Shown here: one piece after another, positions 1 through 9,639 of the stretch
Position numbering within the stretch: position 1 is the stretch's first letter
Layout: each line of letters opens with the position of its first letter
NCBI GenBank assembly: GCA_936450465.1
Contig: OW388300.1
Span: 48,349,378 to 48,413,377 of the forward strand
Length of the DNA: 64,000 nucleotides
Source of the DNA: Gibbula magus
Taxonomy: Eukaryota; Mollusca; Gastropoda; Trochida; Trochidae
Reading direction: 5' to 3'
Notes under the pieces: generated by a model
Told to the model about the DNA's origin: nothing
The model's database searches: none
The model's input: only the letters and a program-made list of their open reading frames with translations
Made by a program: the position numbers and the translations under genes

Positions 1-115
1 GGGGATGTACAGGAAGAGATCGCTTATCAGTTATGTTTGCTCTCTCTGAAGTTGTCCCAAGTGAGGTCTTTATAGCAACACCTTATGAATGTCATTGGAT
101 TATGAGCTTTATATT
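1..115 (-). repeat. Inverted copy of block a of the large tandem unit
   Basis: Read on the minus strand this matches block a at 35920-36030, 43835-43930 and 51430-51520. The shared words include GGTGTTGCTATAAAGACCTC, GAGAGCAAACATAAC and GATAAGCGATCTCTTCC. Similarity to the 35.9-kb copy is very high by eye. It is cut by the window edge. With the inverted block d at 5160-5350 it suggests that a piece of the array, running from d into the next unit's a, lies here in opposite orientation. Confidence 0.8.
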
Positions 116-377
116 AGGTTAATGGACATATTCGACTTAGAATACCATGGATACACATGTATCATATGAAGGCTATATACAGTAAACATATATAGGAAAC
201 ATATTCGTAGTGCAAAGTAACCTTCAATGTTTCAGAGCAAGTTAAATATCTATCTCTTTTCCCATTACAGTTACGCTTGAATCATATGATATCTGGAAAC
301 GGATATATAGATAAATTGGTTTTTCAGGAGGTATGATGGATTCGTATTTCTCGAAAGTAATCCTCTATATAATGGGT
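116..377. other. AT-rich spacer, no gene seen
   Basis: Short AT-rich stretch between the inverted block a and the 41-bp satellite. No open frame, RNA gene or repeat family was recognised. Confidence 0.5.
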
Positions 378-1235
378 AAGAGATATCTATCGCATGTGTG
401 ATATATACACAGTATAACTAGAGATACTAATCGCATGTGTGATATATACACAGTATAACTATAGATACTAATCGCATGTGTGATATATACACAGTATAAC
501 TAGAGATATCTATCGCATGTGTGATATATACACAGTATAACTAGTGATATCTATCGCATGTGTGATATATACACAGTATAACTAGATATATCTATCGCAT
601 GTGTGATATATACACAGTATAACTAGAGATACTAATCGCATGTGTGATATATACACAGCATAACTATAGATACTAATCGCATGTGTGATATATACACAGT
701 ATACCTAGAGATATTTATCGCATGTGTGATATATATACAGTATACCTAATGATACTTATCGCATGTGTGATATATACACAGTATACCTAGTGATACTTAT
801 CGCATGTACGATATATACACAGTATACCTAGAGATACTTATCGCATGTGTGATATATATACAGTATACCTAGAGATAATTATCGCATGTGTGATATATAC
901 ACAGTATACCTAGAGATACTTATCGCATGTGTGATATATACACAGTATAACTAGTGATACTTATCGCATGTACGATATATACACAGTATACCTAGAGATA
1001 CTTATCGCATGTATGATATATATACAGTATACCTAGAGATAATTATCGCATGTAAATTATATACACAGTATACCTAGAGATAATTATCGCATGTATGATA
1101 TATACACAGTATACATAGAGATACTTATCGCATGTGTGATATATACACAGTGTACCTAGAGATACTTATCGCATGTATGATATATACACAGTATAAACTA
1201 GATATACTTATCGAATGTATGATATAAACACAGGT
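378..1235. repeat. Satellite array, 41-bp unit, about 21 copies
   Basis: The words CGCATGTGTGATATATAC and ACAGTATAACTAGAGATA recur every 41 bases (CGCATG at 391, 432, 473 and onward). Each unit holds a near-palindrome, TGTGTGATATATACACA. Left copies carry ATAACTAG with ACTAATCGC; right copies mostly carry ATACCTAG with ACTTATCGC. Rare variants (TACGATATATAC at about 808 and 970; GATATATATACAG at about 851 and 1014) recur about 163 bases apart, which suggests a partial four-unit higher-order repeat. No protein is implied. Confidence 0.95.
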
Positions 1236-1371
1236 TTCACTTTGCGTCAGAATTACTGACCGGATTGCGTCATTAGGCAACTTTTGATGAATTTATCCTT
1301 TTCCAAAGTTTGTGACTTTAACCAGTGACTTTTGCAAAAAAAATATAAGTTATCACAAATGTCTCATACTA

Positions 1372-1540
1372 TGGAAGCCGTATATTAGTGTCACGATGAA
1401 AAAACAATCTGTCAAACTATCTCCTACGTAGGACTTAGTATCTCCTCCGTAGGAGATAGCATGTATAAAGCACTGATCACTTTTCCGTCGTATTCATGTT
1501 TATCCACGAGTTGTGGAGATACTTTAAGCATCTGGCGTTT
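1372..1540 (+). repeat. Left arm of an inverted repeat with TACGTA palindromes
   Basis: This stretch is the inverted counterpart of 3045-3195. Shared words are ATTAGTGTCACGATGAAAAA and then CTATCTCCTACGTAGGA, a second CTCC(T)CGTAGGAGATAG, and finally TTTAAG...CATCTGGCGTTT. Two tandem near-perfect palindromes centred on TACGTA or TCCGTA lie inside. The arms may be the ends of one decayed element of about 1.8 kb or two inverted copies of one repeat. Confidence 0.75.
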
Positions 1541-1696
1541 ATCTTTCTCATAATAAACATATGTTAGTTTGATTTAATCATGTAATTTGGAAGTGCAATC
1601 TTGATTTTCAAAATAAAATAGTGTTCACTTGAAAGTGTTATGTAGAGAATAGTGTATTTCCGTTACTTCCTGTTACAATTTTGAGTGTTTAGTTCT

Positions 1697-1935
1697 CGCT
1701 TCATCAGTCAGAATACTTTAACTACATTCGAGCAGCCATTCAAATGTGAACACTTGCAAATGGCCGCTCGATTGGAAATGGACTCGCGTGGTTTAACCGA
1801 ACCATGTACATTCGTTTTAGAACTCTTGTTATTGATCCATGAGTGTTATTTAGCCATTGATAGTAATTATTAGCCTTTTTGTGAGAGCACTTTATTTCAG
1901 TAGGAACAGCGTGCCATAGCGCCTTTAAAGGTTTG
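1697..1935 (+). repeat. Dispersed repeat R1, copy 1
   Basis: One of four copies of an interspersed repeat of about 220 bp (others at 4654-4880 minus, 29124-29520 plus and interrupted, 36925-37130 plus). It carries an inverted pair, CGAGCGGCCATTT and AAATGGCCGCTCG, around a GTGAACAC core. It continues with GGTTTAACCGAACCATGTAC, ATTCGTTTTAGAACTC, TGATCCATGAGTGTTATTTAGCCA and an end rich in AGGCGCT or GCGCCTTTAA. No tRNA boxes are obvious, so the class is uncertain. Confidence 0.75.
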
Positions 1936-2432
1936 AGGCTTTGAGAAAACTGACATCCTTAAACTTTGATAAGCATTGAGAGAGAAATTAGGACAAACTT
2001 ATTTTTTGCTTAAATGAGGCCCATTCTTATCTATTTGGTATGTTCATTTGTCTTGTATACTTGTTTCCACATTGTTTTACAAAAAGTTTTCTTTGAAATC
2101 GAACAAACATATACTTCAGACCTGATAAAGGAGTAAGCACATACTATGAGTCGCCATTTCTGTTCACATTTATGAAATTTATTTCGAAGTCTTACTTCAT
2201 TTCATTTCATTAAAATTATGATCTGAATTAAATGTAATTAAATGAAAGTCAAATAAGAACAATCATTTACGGATAGATATACTCTTTTATCCAAATTGAT
2301 TGTTCTTATATGATTTAAAACCTCCAAAATGCCACTCAAATAAGTTATCGCGTCGTGTAATGCGTTTTTTACCCTGTAATATAACAACAAAGTGTATAAA
2401 CTTAAATGATAAATGGCAAACTTTAGAACAAA
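1936..2432. other. AT-rich spacer, no gene seen
   Basis: No supported gene. Short open frames here run into the C and A homopolymer tract at 2437 and have no coding character. Confidence 0.5.
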
Positions 2433-2436
2433 ATAT

Positions 2437-2474
2437 CCCCCCCCCCCCCCCCAAAAAAAAAAAAAGAAAAAAAA
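2437..2474. repeat. Poly-C followed by poly-A tract
   Basis: About 16 C are followed by about 15 A and then an A/G-rich run. It lies directly beside the fold-back that starts at 2475. Exact length is unreliable in any assembly. Confidence 0.9.
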
Positions 2475-2647
2475 GAATGAAGAACAATTCAATGGATACA
2501 CAACTTCTTTACTCTATGCAGGCTACGTTTCGACATAACAATAATGTCGTTGTCACCACCTGCTTGACAACGACATAAGTATCTATATCGAAACGTCGCC
2601 TACATAGAATAAAGAAGTTGTGTATCCATAAAATTGTTCTTTATTCT
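2475..2647. mobile_element. Fold-back repeat with GAAACGTCGCC arm (hammerhead/Penelope-like family)
   Basis: Arms 2475-2532 and 2588-2647 are complementary (GAACAATTCAATGGATACAC with GTGTATCCATAAAATTGTTC, and CTACGTTTCGA with TCGAAACGTCG). An inner perfect 11-bp hairpin, ATGTCGTTGTC with GACAACGACAT, lies at 2543-2553 and 2565-2575. The right arm word GAAACGTCGCC...AATAAAGAAGTTG is shared with the fold-back at 46781-46941 and resembles 12513-12545. Fold-backs with GAAAC plus AATAAA ends occur in hammerhead-bearing Penelope-like elements. The family assignment is inference. Confidence 0.7.
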
Positions 2648-2649
2648 TC

Positions 2650-3040
2650 AAACCGTATTCTTCTAATAGACGCCCTTGGCGTTTATTTTTTCAGACCCCC
2701 TTCAACCCCTGCTTCTTTTCGAGATCCGGCGTCTACTTGAGGCCGGCGTATATTAAATTTTGGCTTATACATCACCCGAATAACAAACATATAGAAATGC
2801 AATCGTGACAAACTTTCTTGAATATTAATTTGTTTTGGTGAATATGTATGGGAACAATGTTTTGTTTGAGAGTCATACGTTAATATATACATTGCATTAT
2901 TTTTTTAAACTTTGCTAATCGTATCACCAAGCGTCTAATCGAGACCCGGCGTCAATTCGAGGTCCGGCCTCTATTAGAGGAAATACGGTATACACAATCG
3001 TTTACGTACACTCTACGCGCATACATGCGTTTAATAGAAC
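2650..3040. other. Spacer with degenerate repeated phrase, no gene
   Basis: Contains related phrases such as GAGATCCGGCGTCTACTTGAGGCCGG (about 2720) and GAGACCCGGCGTCAATTCGAGGTCCGG (about 2940), plus CTTCTAATAGACGCCC. These look like one decayed interspersed repeat with its ends about 220 bp apart. No coding signal. Confidence 0.45.
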
Positions 3041-3044
3041 TGTG

Positions 3045-3195
3045 AAAAAACGCCAGATGTGATAAAGTTGTCTAGGCTTTAAGATAGGTAGGAGATACAT
3101 GTACTATGTCCTACGTAGGAGATACTATCTCCTACGTAGGAGATAATATCACATTTTTATTTTTCATCGTGACACTAATACGCTTCCGTATATAG
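3045..3195 (-). repeat. Right arm of the inverted repeat with TACGTA palindromes
   Basis: Reverse complement partner of 1372-1540. Two perfect CTCCTACGTAGGAG or TCCTACGTAGGA palindromes stand in tandem at 3108-3142, followed by TTTTTCATCGTGACACTAAT. Together they can form an extended cruciform. Confidence 0.75.
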
Positions 3196-3199
3196 CAGA

Positions 3200-3500
3200 A
3201 AGGCATTATTCACATTACGGCAAAACGTCGTTTACACAAATATAATAGGATTTTCAAAATGCAAATATCCAGAAGTAGTGAAACGTTGTCTGATTGACAT
3301 TTTCAGTTTCAGTTATTTTTGAGTTCCTGAAAAACTAGATTTCAAATGACATTACATTTCAAACCATATTTATTCAGATGAACATGATAATAAATTATGG
3401 TTGTTAAAAATTAAAGTAGGTCAATAAAATAAGATTTTTTAGACCCTAACAAATCACCGTTTACAGAAATACGTTAAAATGTTTACCTAATACTTAGGAC
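3200..3500. other. AT-rich spacer, no gene seen
   Basis: No open frame above 60 codons and no recognised repeat. Confidence 0.5.
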
Positions 3501-3504
3501 GGGA

Positions 3505-3830
3505 ACTTGGTATAGTGTCACCACTGCGCAGTCGCAGTGGTGAGAGCGTCGATCTCCACTGGGCGATATGACTTGCAGCAAATGTGGTACATTATATGGT
3601 CTTTAGAAACGATTAATGTTCTTTTTTCTCGAGCATAGCAGCTCAAGCTAGGGTAAAGCCCGATATATCAAACCTAATGCTAGCTGATGGGTAATTTAAT
3701 CATTCAATGTGTCCCTGGACAAGGCACTTCGTTCACATTGCACCCAGCTGCCAACATGGGTACCTGCACCAGTCCAGTATGGACCTATACGGTCGCGATG
3801 AGCGCGTAGTAGCGACAGTACAATTCTTTT
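3505..3830 (+). mobile_element. SINE-like interspersed repeat
   Basis: The 5' part has GGTGAGAGCGTCGATCTCC, reminiscent of a tRNA A-box region. The 3' part has GTCCCTGGACAAGGCACTT, CACATTGCACCCAGCTG and ATGGGTACCTG. That module (ctgggcaaggcactt ... cagctg ... atgggtacctg) is familiar from SINE bodies in many invertebrates. No target-site duplication was identified and the exact ends are approximate. Confidence 0.6.
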
Positions 3831-4310
3831 AGCATAATATATTGGACAAAAATAATTAGGGATATTATGGTATTATGAAATTATAAATAATGATGTCTTT
3901 ATTAGTTGCGACACTATTGAAATATAAATCTTAAAACATCACAGATCCCAAACTTATATTGTCCAGTATAATCTACGATTTGCGAGGAAATTGTTGTCCC
4001 GAGTTAATTTGTATGGTAAACTTTAGCGAGGAATGTGACATTATAATTCATGAGGGATAGACAATTCGTAATTACGACCACTGAGATGGTTATTAGTTTT
4101 CTTACCCAAGATTATTTCATGTGTAAAAATCGAAAAATTATGCGGATTCACGATCTTAGAATTGTACTGTAGAATTCGTAACTCGTACCCGCATCTAAAT
4201 GTTAAACTATTTCTGACATAATAGACAATTAATTCATATTGTAAATGATTTAGCAGAATGAAAGAAAACATTATTAGTAAAACAAGGACTATCCATCAAT
4301 CAGTTGCAGT
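3831..4310. other. AT-rich spacer, no gene seen
   Basis: Holds one 76-codon minus-strand open frame (4041-4271) of AT-driven composition with no domain, motif or homologous copy. Treated as chance. Confidence 0.45.
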
Positions 4311-4319
4311 GCAAGATAT

Positions 4320-4395
4320 GAATGCAATCATGTCACTAAATGGCGTCATGGTTGATGACGTCACCAAGCCATGACGTCACGGCTATTCAGCAGTA
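4320..4395. promoter_or_regulatory. Two full CRE-type TGACGTCA palindromes
   Basis: TGACGTCA occurs at 4356-4363 and 4372-4379 within a stretch that also has GGCGTCATGG and CATGACGTCACGGC. The full 8-bp palindrome is the classic CREB/ATF site. No gene start is visible nearby, so function is unproven; the sites may belong to a palindromic repeat. Confidence 0.35.
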
Positions 4396-4439
4396 TGCTG
4401 CTTCGCCGTGCACATTTAATACAGTAAAGTCGTTTTCGG

Positions 4440-4545
4440 AAACATAGATTGAACATGAATTTCTATTGTATATGTTTTACTGATGTATAACTTGGCATAG
4501 GTACACTAGAAATTGTTCATCAATGTGATTTTACTGAATTAGGAC
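4440..4545. repeat. Imperfect inverted repeat
   Basis: TTGAACATGAATTTCTA (about 4450) is complementary to TAGAAATTGTTCA (about 4508), forming a degenerate stem with a loop of about 45 bases. Probably a decayed fold-back element. Confidence 0.45.
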
Positions 4546-4653
4546 AGCTAAGCAATTTATAAATGGGCGAAGAGTAGTTTCGTCAACCAATCAAAATGCA
4601 AGTTATGCTGTATTTAGAAAAAACTGTAATTCCCATCATCTTTATGAAAACTT

Positions 4654-4880
4654 TAAAGGCGCTATTGGCACGCCGTTCCTACTGAAATGAAATTCTCTCA
4701 AACAGGTAAATAAGTGTTACCAATGGCTAAATTCTACTCCTTAATCAATAAAAAAAAAAGAGTTAAAAAAACTAACGTACATGGTTTGGTTAAGCAATTG
4801 GAGTCCATTTCCCGTCGAGCGGCCAATTTAAGATGTTCACATTAAAAAGCAGGTTCAAGTAGTCTGACTGATGCAGTGAT
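4654..4880 (-). repeat. Dispersed repeat R1, copy 2
   Basis: Minus-strand copy of the family at 1697-1935. It reads AAAGGCGCTATTGGCACGCC, GTTCCTACTGAAATGAA, GTTACCAATGGCTAAAT, GTACATGGTTTGGTTAAGC, TCGAGCGGCCAATTTAAG on the plus strand. An A-run of about 10 interrupts the middle. Confidence 0.75.
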
Positions 4881-5159
4881 ACCTAAAGCCTCAGAAAAGA
4901 ATTGTTTATACAGTACACTGATGGAATGGTCAGCCATCTTAACGCCGTCCTAATGACAATTTAGAACGCTTTGTTGCGCTGAAAGAGCATGTATTGAAAT
5001 GTCCATAAAACACCTACTTTAAAGTTCTTCCAAACAAAAATTCCACTATTTTACACAACTACTAAACTTATTTTGTTGCTATCATTAATGAACAGAGATC
5101 TGTGAAAGTTATTAAATTATCTTCAATCTTCTTCAGCCGCACAAATAACTTTTTTTTAA
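4881..5159. other. Spacer, no gene seen
   Basis: AT-rich; no supported feature between repeat R1 and the inverted block d. Confidence 0.5.
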
Positions 5160-5350
5160 AAGCAACAACTCATGAATGTTTATGTCTTTTAAACTCGATT
5201 GTGATGGAAAAGGCTATTTCACGGAACAGAAAGCATGCCAGTCCATCTCGTTTATGTTAAAACACCCTGTAACATGGCCGCCATAAATGTCATATCTTAT
5301 GTTCATTTTAAAATCTTCCCTGTGTCGGTTGATATTGTATTTCCCATAAT
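5160..5350 (-). repeat. Inverted, diverged copy of conserved block d
   Basis: The reverse complement matches 38380-38600, 52388-52620 and 60120-60360: AATATCAACC...CACAGGGAAGA, ATGAACATA, AACGAGATGGACTGGCATG, CATAAACATTCATGAGTTG. In this copy the minus strand stays open through KYNINRHREDF...NEMDWHAF up to a TAG at the homologue of a Trp codon in the 52-kb copy. A plus-strand frame at 5235-5483 is not kept in the other copies. Whether block d was ever coding is unresolved. Confidence 0.7.
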
Positions 5351-6085
5351 TCATGAAGAAATGAGGACAATGCTTGAACTACTTCCTCTTTTGCTTTATA
5401 ATGACATATACACATCTCAAAAGGAGAGCGGAGACAATATACGTGTAGGAATTAATACCCCACATACAGAGAACATGGGGTAATAAAATCATATGACAAA
5501 CTTGTAAATGTATTGACTTGATATGGATCATGTGTCACATTGAACAACATTAACATTATTAGAATTAGACCTATGTATTTTCATTCATTCCAATCAGTTC
5601 ACGTTTTGGCAGAAAGTCTACAGCTTTATAATAATCGAATTCTCTTTAAGAACAGAAATGAAGATTAGGTAGATTTAATCGTGGATCCAACCTTTAGTTT
5701 GCATCCATATTGTATCTGGCCATGCTCCCACTGTCGATATATTATTTAGTTCATCCTGCGTTGATTCCTTTGGGGGTTCTGCTCAATGCCAATTAAACGA
5801 TGAGAACAATTAATTAACTTACTGAAAGTGATTTAAGCTTGTAGAAGCCATGGCTTTACATACATTATCAGAACGTTAATGTTGTATCCATTTTTTGGTT
5901 ATTCACATCAGTGACGGTATACAGAATACTAAACCATGTCAATTTAATACCCTTTATATGAAACGAGTAAGTGGTTTGATAATATTACTAATAGCAGTCA
6001 CTAGTTTCCTTAAAACAACGATTTTATTTTCGCTGATTTGAGTAGAACTAAACTGCAAGAACATCGCTGATATTACACGCACCTG
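5351..6085. other. AT-rich spacer, no gene seen
   Basis: No repeat family or gene recognised. Microhairpins and short open frames only. Confidence 0.45.
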
Positions 6086-6150
6086 TAACATTGTGACGTC
6101 ATATTTCTAATATGTATAATGACGTCACTATTACACAATGTTTAAATAAT
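6085..6150. repeat. Palindrome with paired TGACGTCA sites
   Basis: AACATTGTGACGTCATA and ATGACGTCAC...ACACAATGTT face each other around a short AT core. TGACGTCA lies at 6094-6101 and 6120-6127. It looks like a small fold-back or a dyad of CRE-type sites. Confidence 0.55.
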
Positions 6151-6523
6151 ATATCTATTCAACAGGGATATCTTCATTGGGACAGCAATAACTTTAGGCA
6201 TGCCATGAGTTCTTCACATTAGAATGTGTACTACACAATTGCTCATAACTGATCTTAGAAAGTTGAAAGATAATTAAATCTTCTTGTAATTAACATACAT
6301 TTGGCATATATAACGTTCTAGCTCTTGCACATAAACTTTTACTTAAACTATCGGCCTATCGGTAATTGAAGGGTCGCAATGACAGGGTATCTAAAACAGC
6401 AATAAATTGCAACCAAACTCTTCACGATTGCCAAAATAACGTTTACCTGATAGCTGAAATAATTATTTATAACATGATATTTTACATGAAATCTTTTAAT
6501 TTAATCGCAGATTGTAAAGCCAC

Positions 6524-6811
6524 ATGGAAATCGGGCAACTCCTGATTTTGGTTGCAGTCCCTATAGGTAACTGCAACCACATGTCTGGACCATCAATATA
6601 TACGTCTCCTTCAAACAGAACAGCCTTGACTTGGCAGGATTTGCTTGCAGAAGGAAAGTATGATGATGTCATGAATGTTGGAACTTATCTTGCCTTTTTT
6701 TCAATATTTATAGTTGGAGGAACTTCTGAGCGATCGCTATTGAGTCCGGTTTTCGATCATGTCAAGTATCGTGTAGCTTTCATTTCTAATATTATAGATA
6801 AAACTACTTAG
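6524..6811 (+). CDS. Unrecognised open frame, possible first coding exon
   Basis: A 95-codon frame beginning MEIGQLLILVAVPIG, which looks like a short N-terminal hydrophobic or signal-like segment. It is followed by a polar part (TALTWQDLLAEGKYDDVMN) and a second hydrophobic patch (YLAFFSIFIVGG). About 13 bases upstream of the ATG is TTTAATTTAATCGCAG, a plausible 3' splice site. A possible 5' splice site, ATAG/GTAACTG, lies inside the frame near 6565, so any real exon could be much shorter. I recognise no family, and no second copy exists in this window to test conservation. AT-rich DNA produces such frames by chance, so this is weak. The frame ends just before the TTAA-flanked MITE at 6898. 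Confidence 0.2.
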   Translation: MEIGQLLILVAVPIGNCNHMSGPSIYTSPSNRTALTWQDLLAEGKYDDVMNVGTYLAFFSIFIVGGTSERSLLSPVFDHVKYRVAFISNIIDKTT

Positions 6812-6897
6812 TAACCCTTGGTTAATTTAACATTTTCCACCATAAGGCATGTCTTTATAGGTTCTTTTGACACGTTTTGTCAACATGTATTCCTTAA

Positions 6898-7252
6898 AGG
6901 GGCAGTAGCACGTTTTTCTGGTGAAATAAGTCAATGAAATGTAATTGAAAAATAATGTCACCAACAGTAAAATAGCCTTCCCTCTTCAGAAAATCAAGCT
7001 AAAATATGAGTGTACATGGTTCTGTAAAGCCATGGGAAACGTTTTTTGTCATTAGAAATAATAAATTATGTTCACAATAAAATGGCCGCCATGCATTTTT
7101 TGCTTTATACGCAACACCGTTATTTCCTATACGGATAATTGGTTCGTGTTATAAGATGTTTTACCCTCTAAAGTAAATTTAAATGGCACAAACTATCATT
7201 ATAAATAGGAAATTTGAAAAAATGAAATTTGAAAAAAAGTGCTACTGCCCCT
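6898..7252. mobile_element. 355-bp MITE with TTAA target duplication
   Basis: Starts AGGGGCAGTAGCAC and ends GTGCTACTGCCCCT, a perfect 14-bp terminal inverted repeat, flanked on both sides by TTAA (6894-6897 and 7253-7256). A TTAA duplication is the hallmark of piggyBac-type transposition, though other elements may share it. The interior has AAAATGGCCGCCATG and GGATAATTGGTTCGTG and no transposase. A 5'-truncated second copy is at 35431-35706. Confidence 0.85.
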
Positions 7253-7960
7253 TTAATTTCCAATTTTGTTTACAAACGTTAATTCGAGATGGACTGCTGT
7301 CAAATCTCGTCATATTTATCATTGGCTGTCATTGGTATATTCGATTGCAAACTTGTTTTGATAGGAAACACGCAGACAAAGTCGACTGCATGTAATTCCC
7401 CCGCCAAGTGCGAAAAGTTTAAAACATAGTGAGCAATGGTTATGGGGCTTAATCTGAAATCAATTATTTGTTATAAATTCATATATACTTCCCAAGATGT
7501 ATTAATCTCTCCCTAACAGTTTTCAAGATCTGTTCTGGAAATTGTAAAAATCCTTTTGGGTGTTGTTTCAGAATCAAGATGAAGATGATTTTCATTGAAA
7601 TGGCTAAAATAAGTCAGAACAAAGTTTTGAAAATTAATGATTGTTCAATAGCAAGTTCCATTGAGCTATGTCTTCCAGTTTTTAGAACTGGTCCGGAAAC
7701 AATATGTTAAGTTATGTTTCCATGGAAACGACTAAAAGTAAAATTCCAAAGAAGTTGAAAACCCAAGTTTCATTGAGCTACATCTTCCCACGGCAAGGTG
7801 AAAACGTACGGAGGGAGATGATTTGAAAATCTTCTCGTTACGCCCGTGACGTTGTGAAGATGATTGAGCTAGAGCTTACAGCTTTCTGTGTTCTGGTATG
7901 AAAACGAAACCTGGACGGACGGGGGTCATTGTGGCGAGGGATAATGAACAGCAATAAGTT
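7253..7960. repeat. Degenerate tandem-like repeat ending in a GGACGGAC microsatellite
   Basis: TTCCATTGAGCTATGTCTTCC (about 7656) and TTTCATTGAGCTACATCTTCC (about 7770) are related about 112 bp apart. The stretch ends in CTGGACGGACGGGGGTC near 7910. This resembles the central repeats and microsatellite edge of pearl/HINE-type molluscan elements, but no clean ends were found. The first 180 bases are unremarkable. Confidence 0.4.
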
Positions 7961-9457
7961 ATTCCAATGACTATATTCCATCTAGAATTATGAATATATG
8001 CAACAAGAATTAGTAAATATGAATTTATTTGTTAGAATTGTTTGACACGGATTGAACCATTGAGAGGATGCGTTACATGTACTGGTTTTATAACGTCACA
8101 CACTTAGCAAGAGAACAAAATGAATCTGTTTTTAAAACATGTTTTCGCCAAATTAAGTAACTTTTAAAACCTCTGCAACCAAACTAATCCGATTTGCTTG
8201 TCAACGCAGTATATGTTCTCTGCAACCGAATAATTATTTGCCAAGGTAGGAACAACGGTGAATAATTGCTGTCAAACATTTTAGTTGCGGATCCCGTTAG
8301 ATAACTGCTGCCAAAAATTTTTTTTTACAGGTTTTGAGGTAAATTTCTGAAATCAAATGTTTAGCTGTCAGATATGATATGTTATGTTATAGACAACCAT
8401 TCCTGCTAGTTTGATCACTTAATAAGGACTGTTTCTCTTCAATTGCATTTAAAAGTCGTTATGGAGCCCCCGTCATTCGGACCCTACAATTACTCTTCGA
8501 ACAAATTATCAATATAGAAACCTGAAATTGATTAAATATTGTTAATCTCCCTTAGCCTGTGTTTAATGTGTGAAGCGGAACACAACATTCTTCAGCGTTA
8601 TTTAGCTTCAAGACTTTTCATACATAAATTGGATCACGAAGATTATAAGACACACGATTCACCTGCTTTATAGTAACTTATTCATTGATATCACATTACT
8701 CGCAGCGAATACGTTCCTTTTATTCTTTGTAAGTTTCTATCTAATAAAGATGAACGTATGGAAGATAAAGTAAACTTGATTGCAGTCTGCGTCCGTTGTT
8801 CCTGGAATTTCCGTACTTTAAGTGGCTGACAGAGTAAATGCATTTTAAAAGAAGCCATCAAATTAATTGTAAATAAGATGTTCCTTCATTTATTGATAAC
8901 TCAAAAGACTACAACGTACACTGAAGGTCATGTCATTTCGTCAGCATATAACTATACGTTTCAACTGGCAGTTTGTGTGAAAGACAAACAACGTTAAAAT
9001 GGATAATTGTATAGAAGTAAATTAAACACAATGTTAATCGCAGTGAAGAAATGTTGCTACTAAATACACACATCAATACTTGTAATTGCAGATTAAGAAA
9101 ATCATTCCACATTATTCAACACACTCAATGACTTACAAGTTTTAAGAACTATTCACAGCCATCAACCCTATTCGGTACATTTGTGTAAGTCACGTAACTG
9201 CGTTTACTGGTTGGATGTCACGCTTGACTGAGTCAGCGAGCTGGTTTAACCTGTGAGGCTGTGCTTGAGTGATTTCCTTACACTGTACAAGCCGACATGC
9301 AGGTATAAAACATTCATCGTTAACTCAAAGCGACAGCTGTTAAAATCAATTACTGACTCCGCGATGGTGTATTTCTTAGCGAGGAGTCACTCAGAATTCC
9401 CCCACGTCTTCTCAGAGCATTTATTTAACAGGAAAAGTTCGCTGATTACCTGCAGAG
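7961..9457. other. Long AT-rich spacer, no gene supported
   Basis: No repeat from the rest of the window and no convincing exon. A TGACTGAGTCAGCGA word near 9222 resembles an AP-1/MARE site, without gene context. The 74-codon frame at 9253-9477 has no recognisable feature. Confidence 0.45.
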
Positions 9458-9535
9458 TTGCGATTGGTTTTCTTTAAGCTGAATATCTCTTGTGCGATTG
9501 GTTTTCTTTAACCTGAATACACTGTATCTCTTCAG
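9458..9535 (+). repeat. Two direct repeats of 34 bp
   Basis: GCGATTGGTTTTCTTTAA followed by CTGAATA occurs at 9462 and again at 9496. Each copy contains ATTGG, the reverse of a CCAAT box. This may be a simple local duplication. Confidence 0.7.
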
Positions 9536-9639
9536 GATGAAATTCAACCTTGACATTTACCCACCAGCAGTGCTTAACACATGGATAAGAGCTCGAAAAG
9601 TGTATCCAGAAATGCTTATTTCTATACGTTTACAAAAAT

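Noticed and set aside
378..1235. Possible CRISPR array
   Set aside because: Units are contiguous 41-bp satellite monomers without unique spacers, and the context is eukaryotic.
5235..5483. 82-codon plus-strand frame starting MPVHLVYVKT
   Set aside because: It overlaps inverted block d, and the same strand and frame contain several stops in the 52-kb copy.
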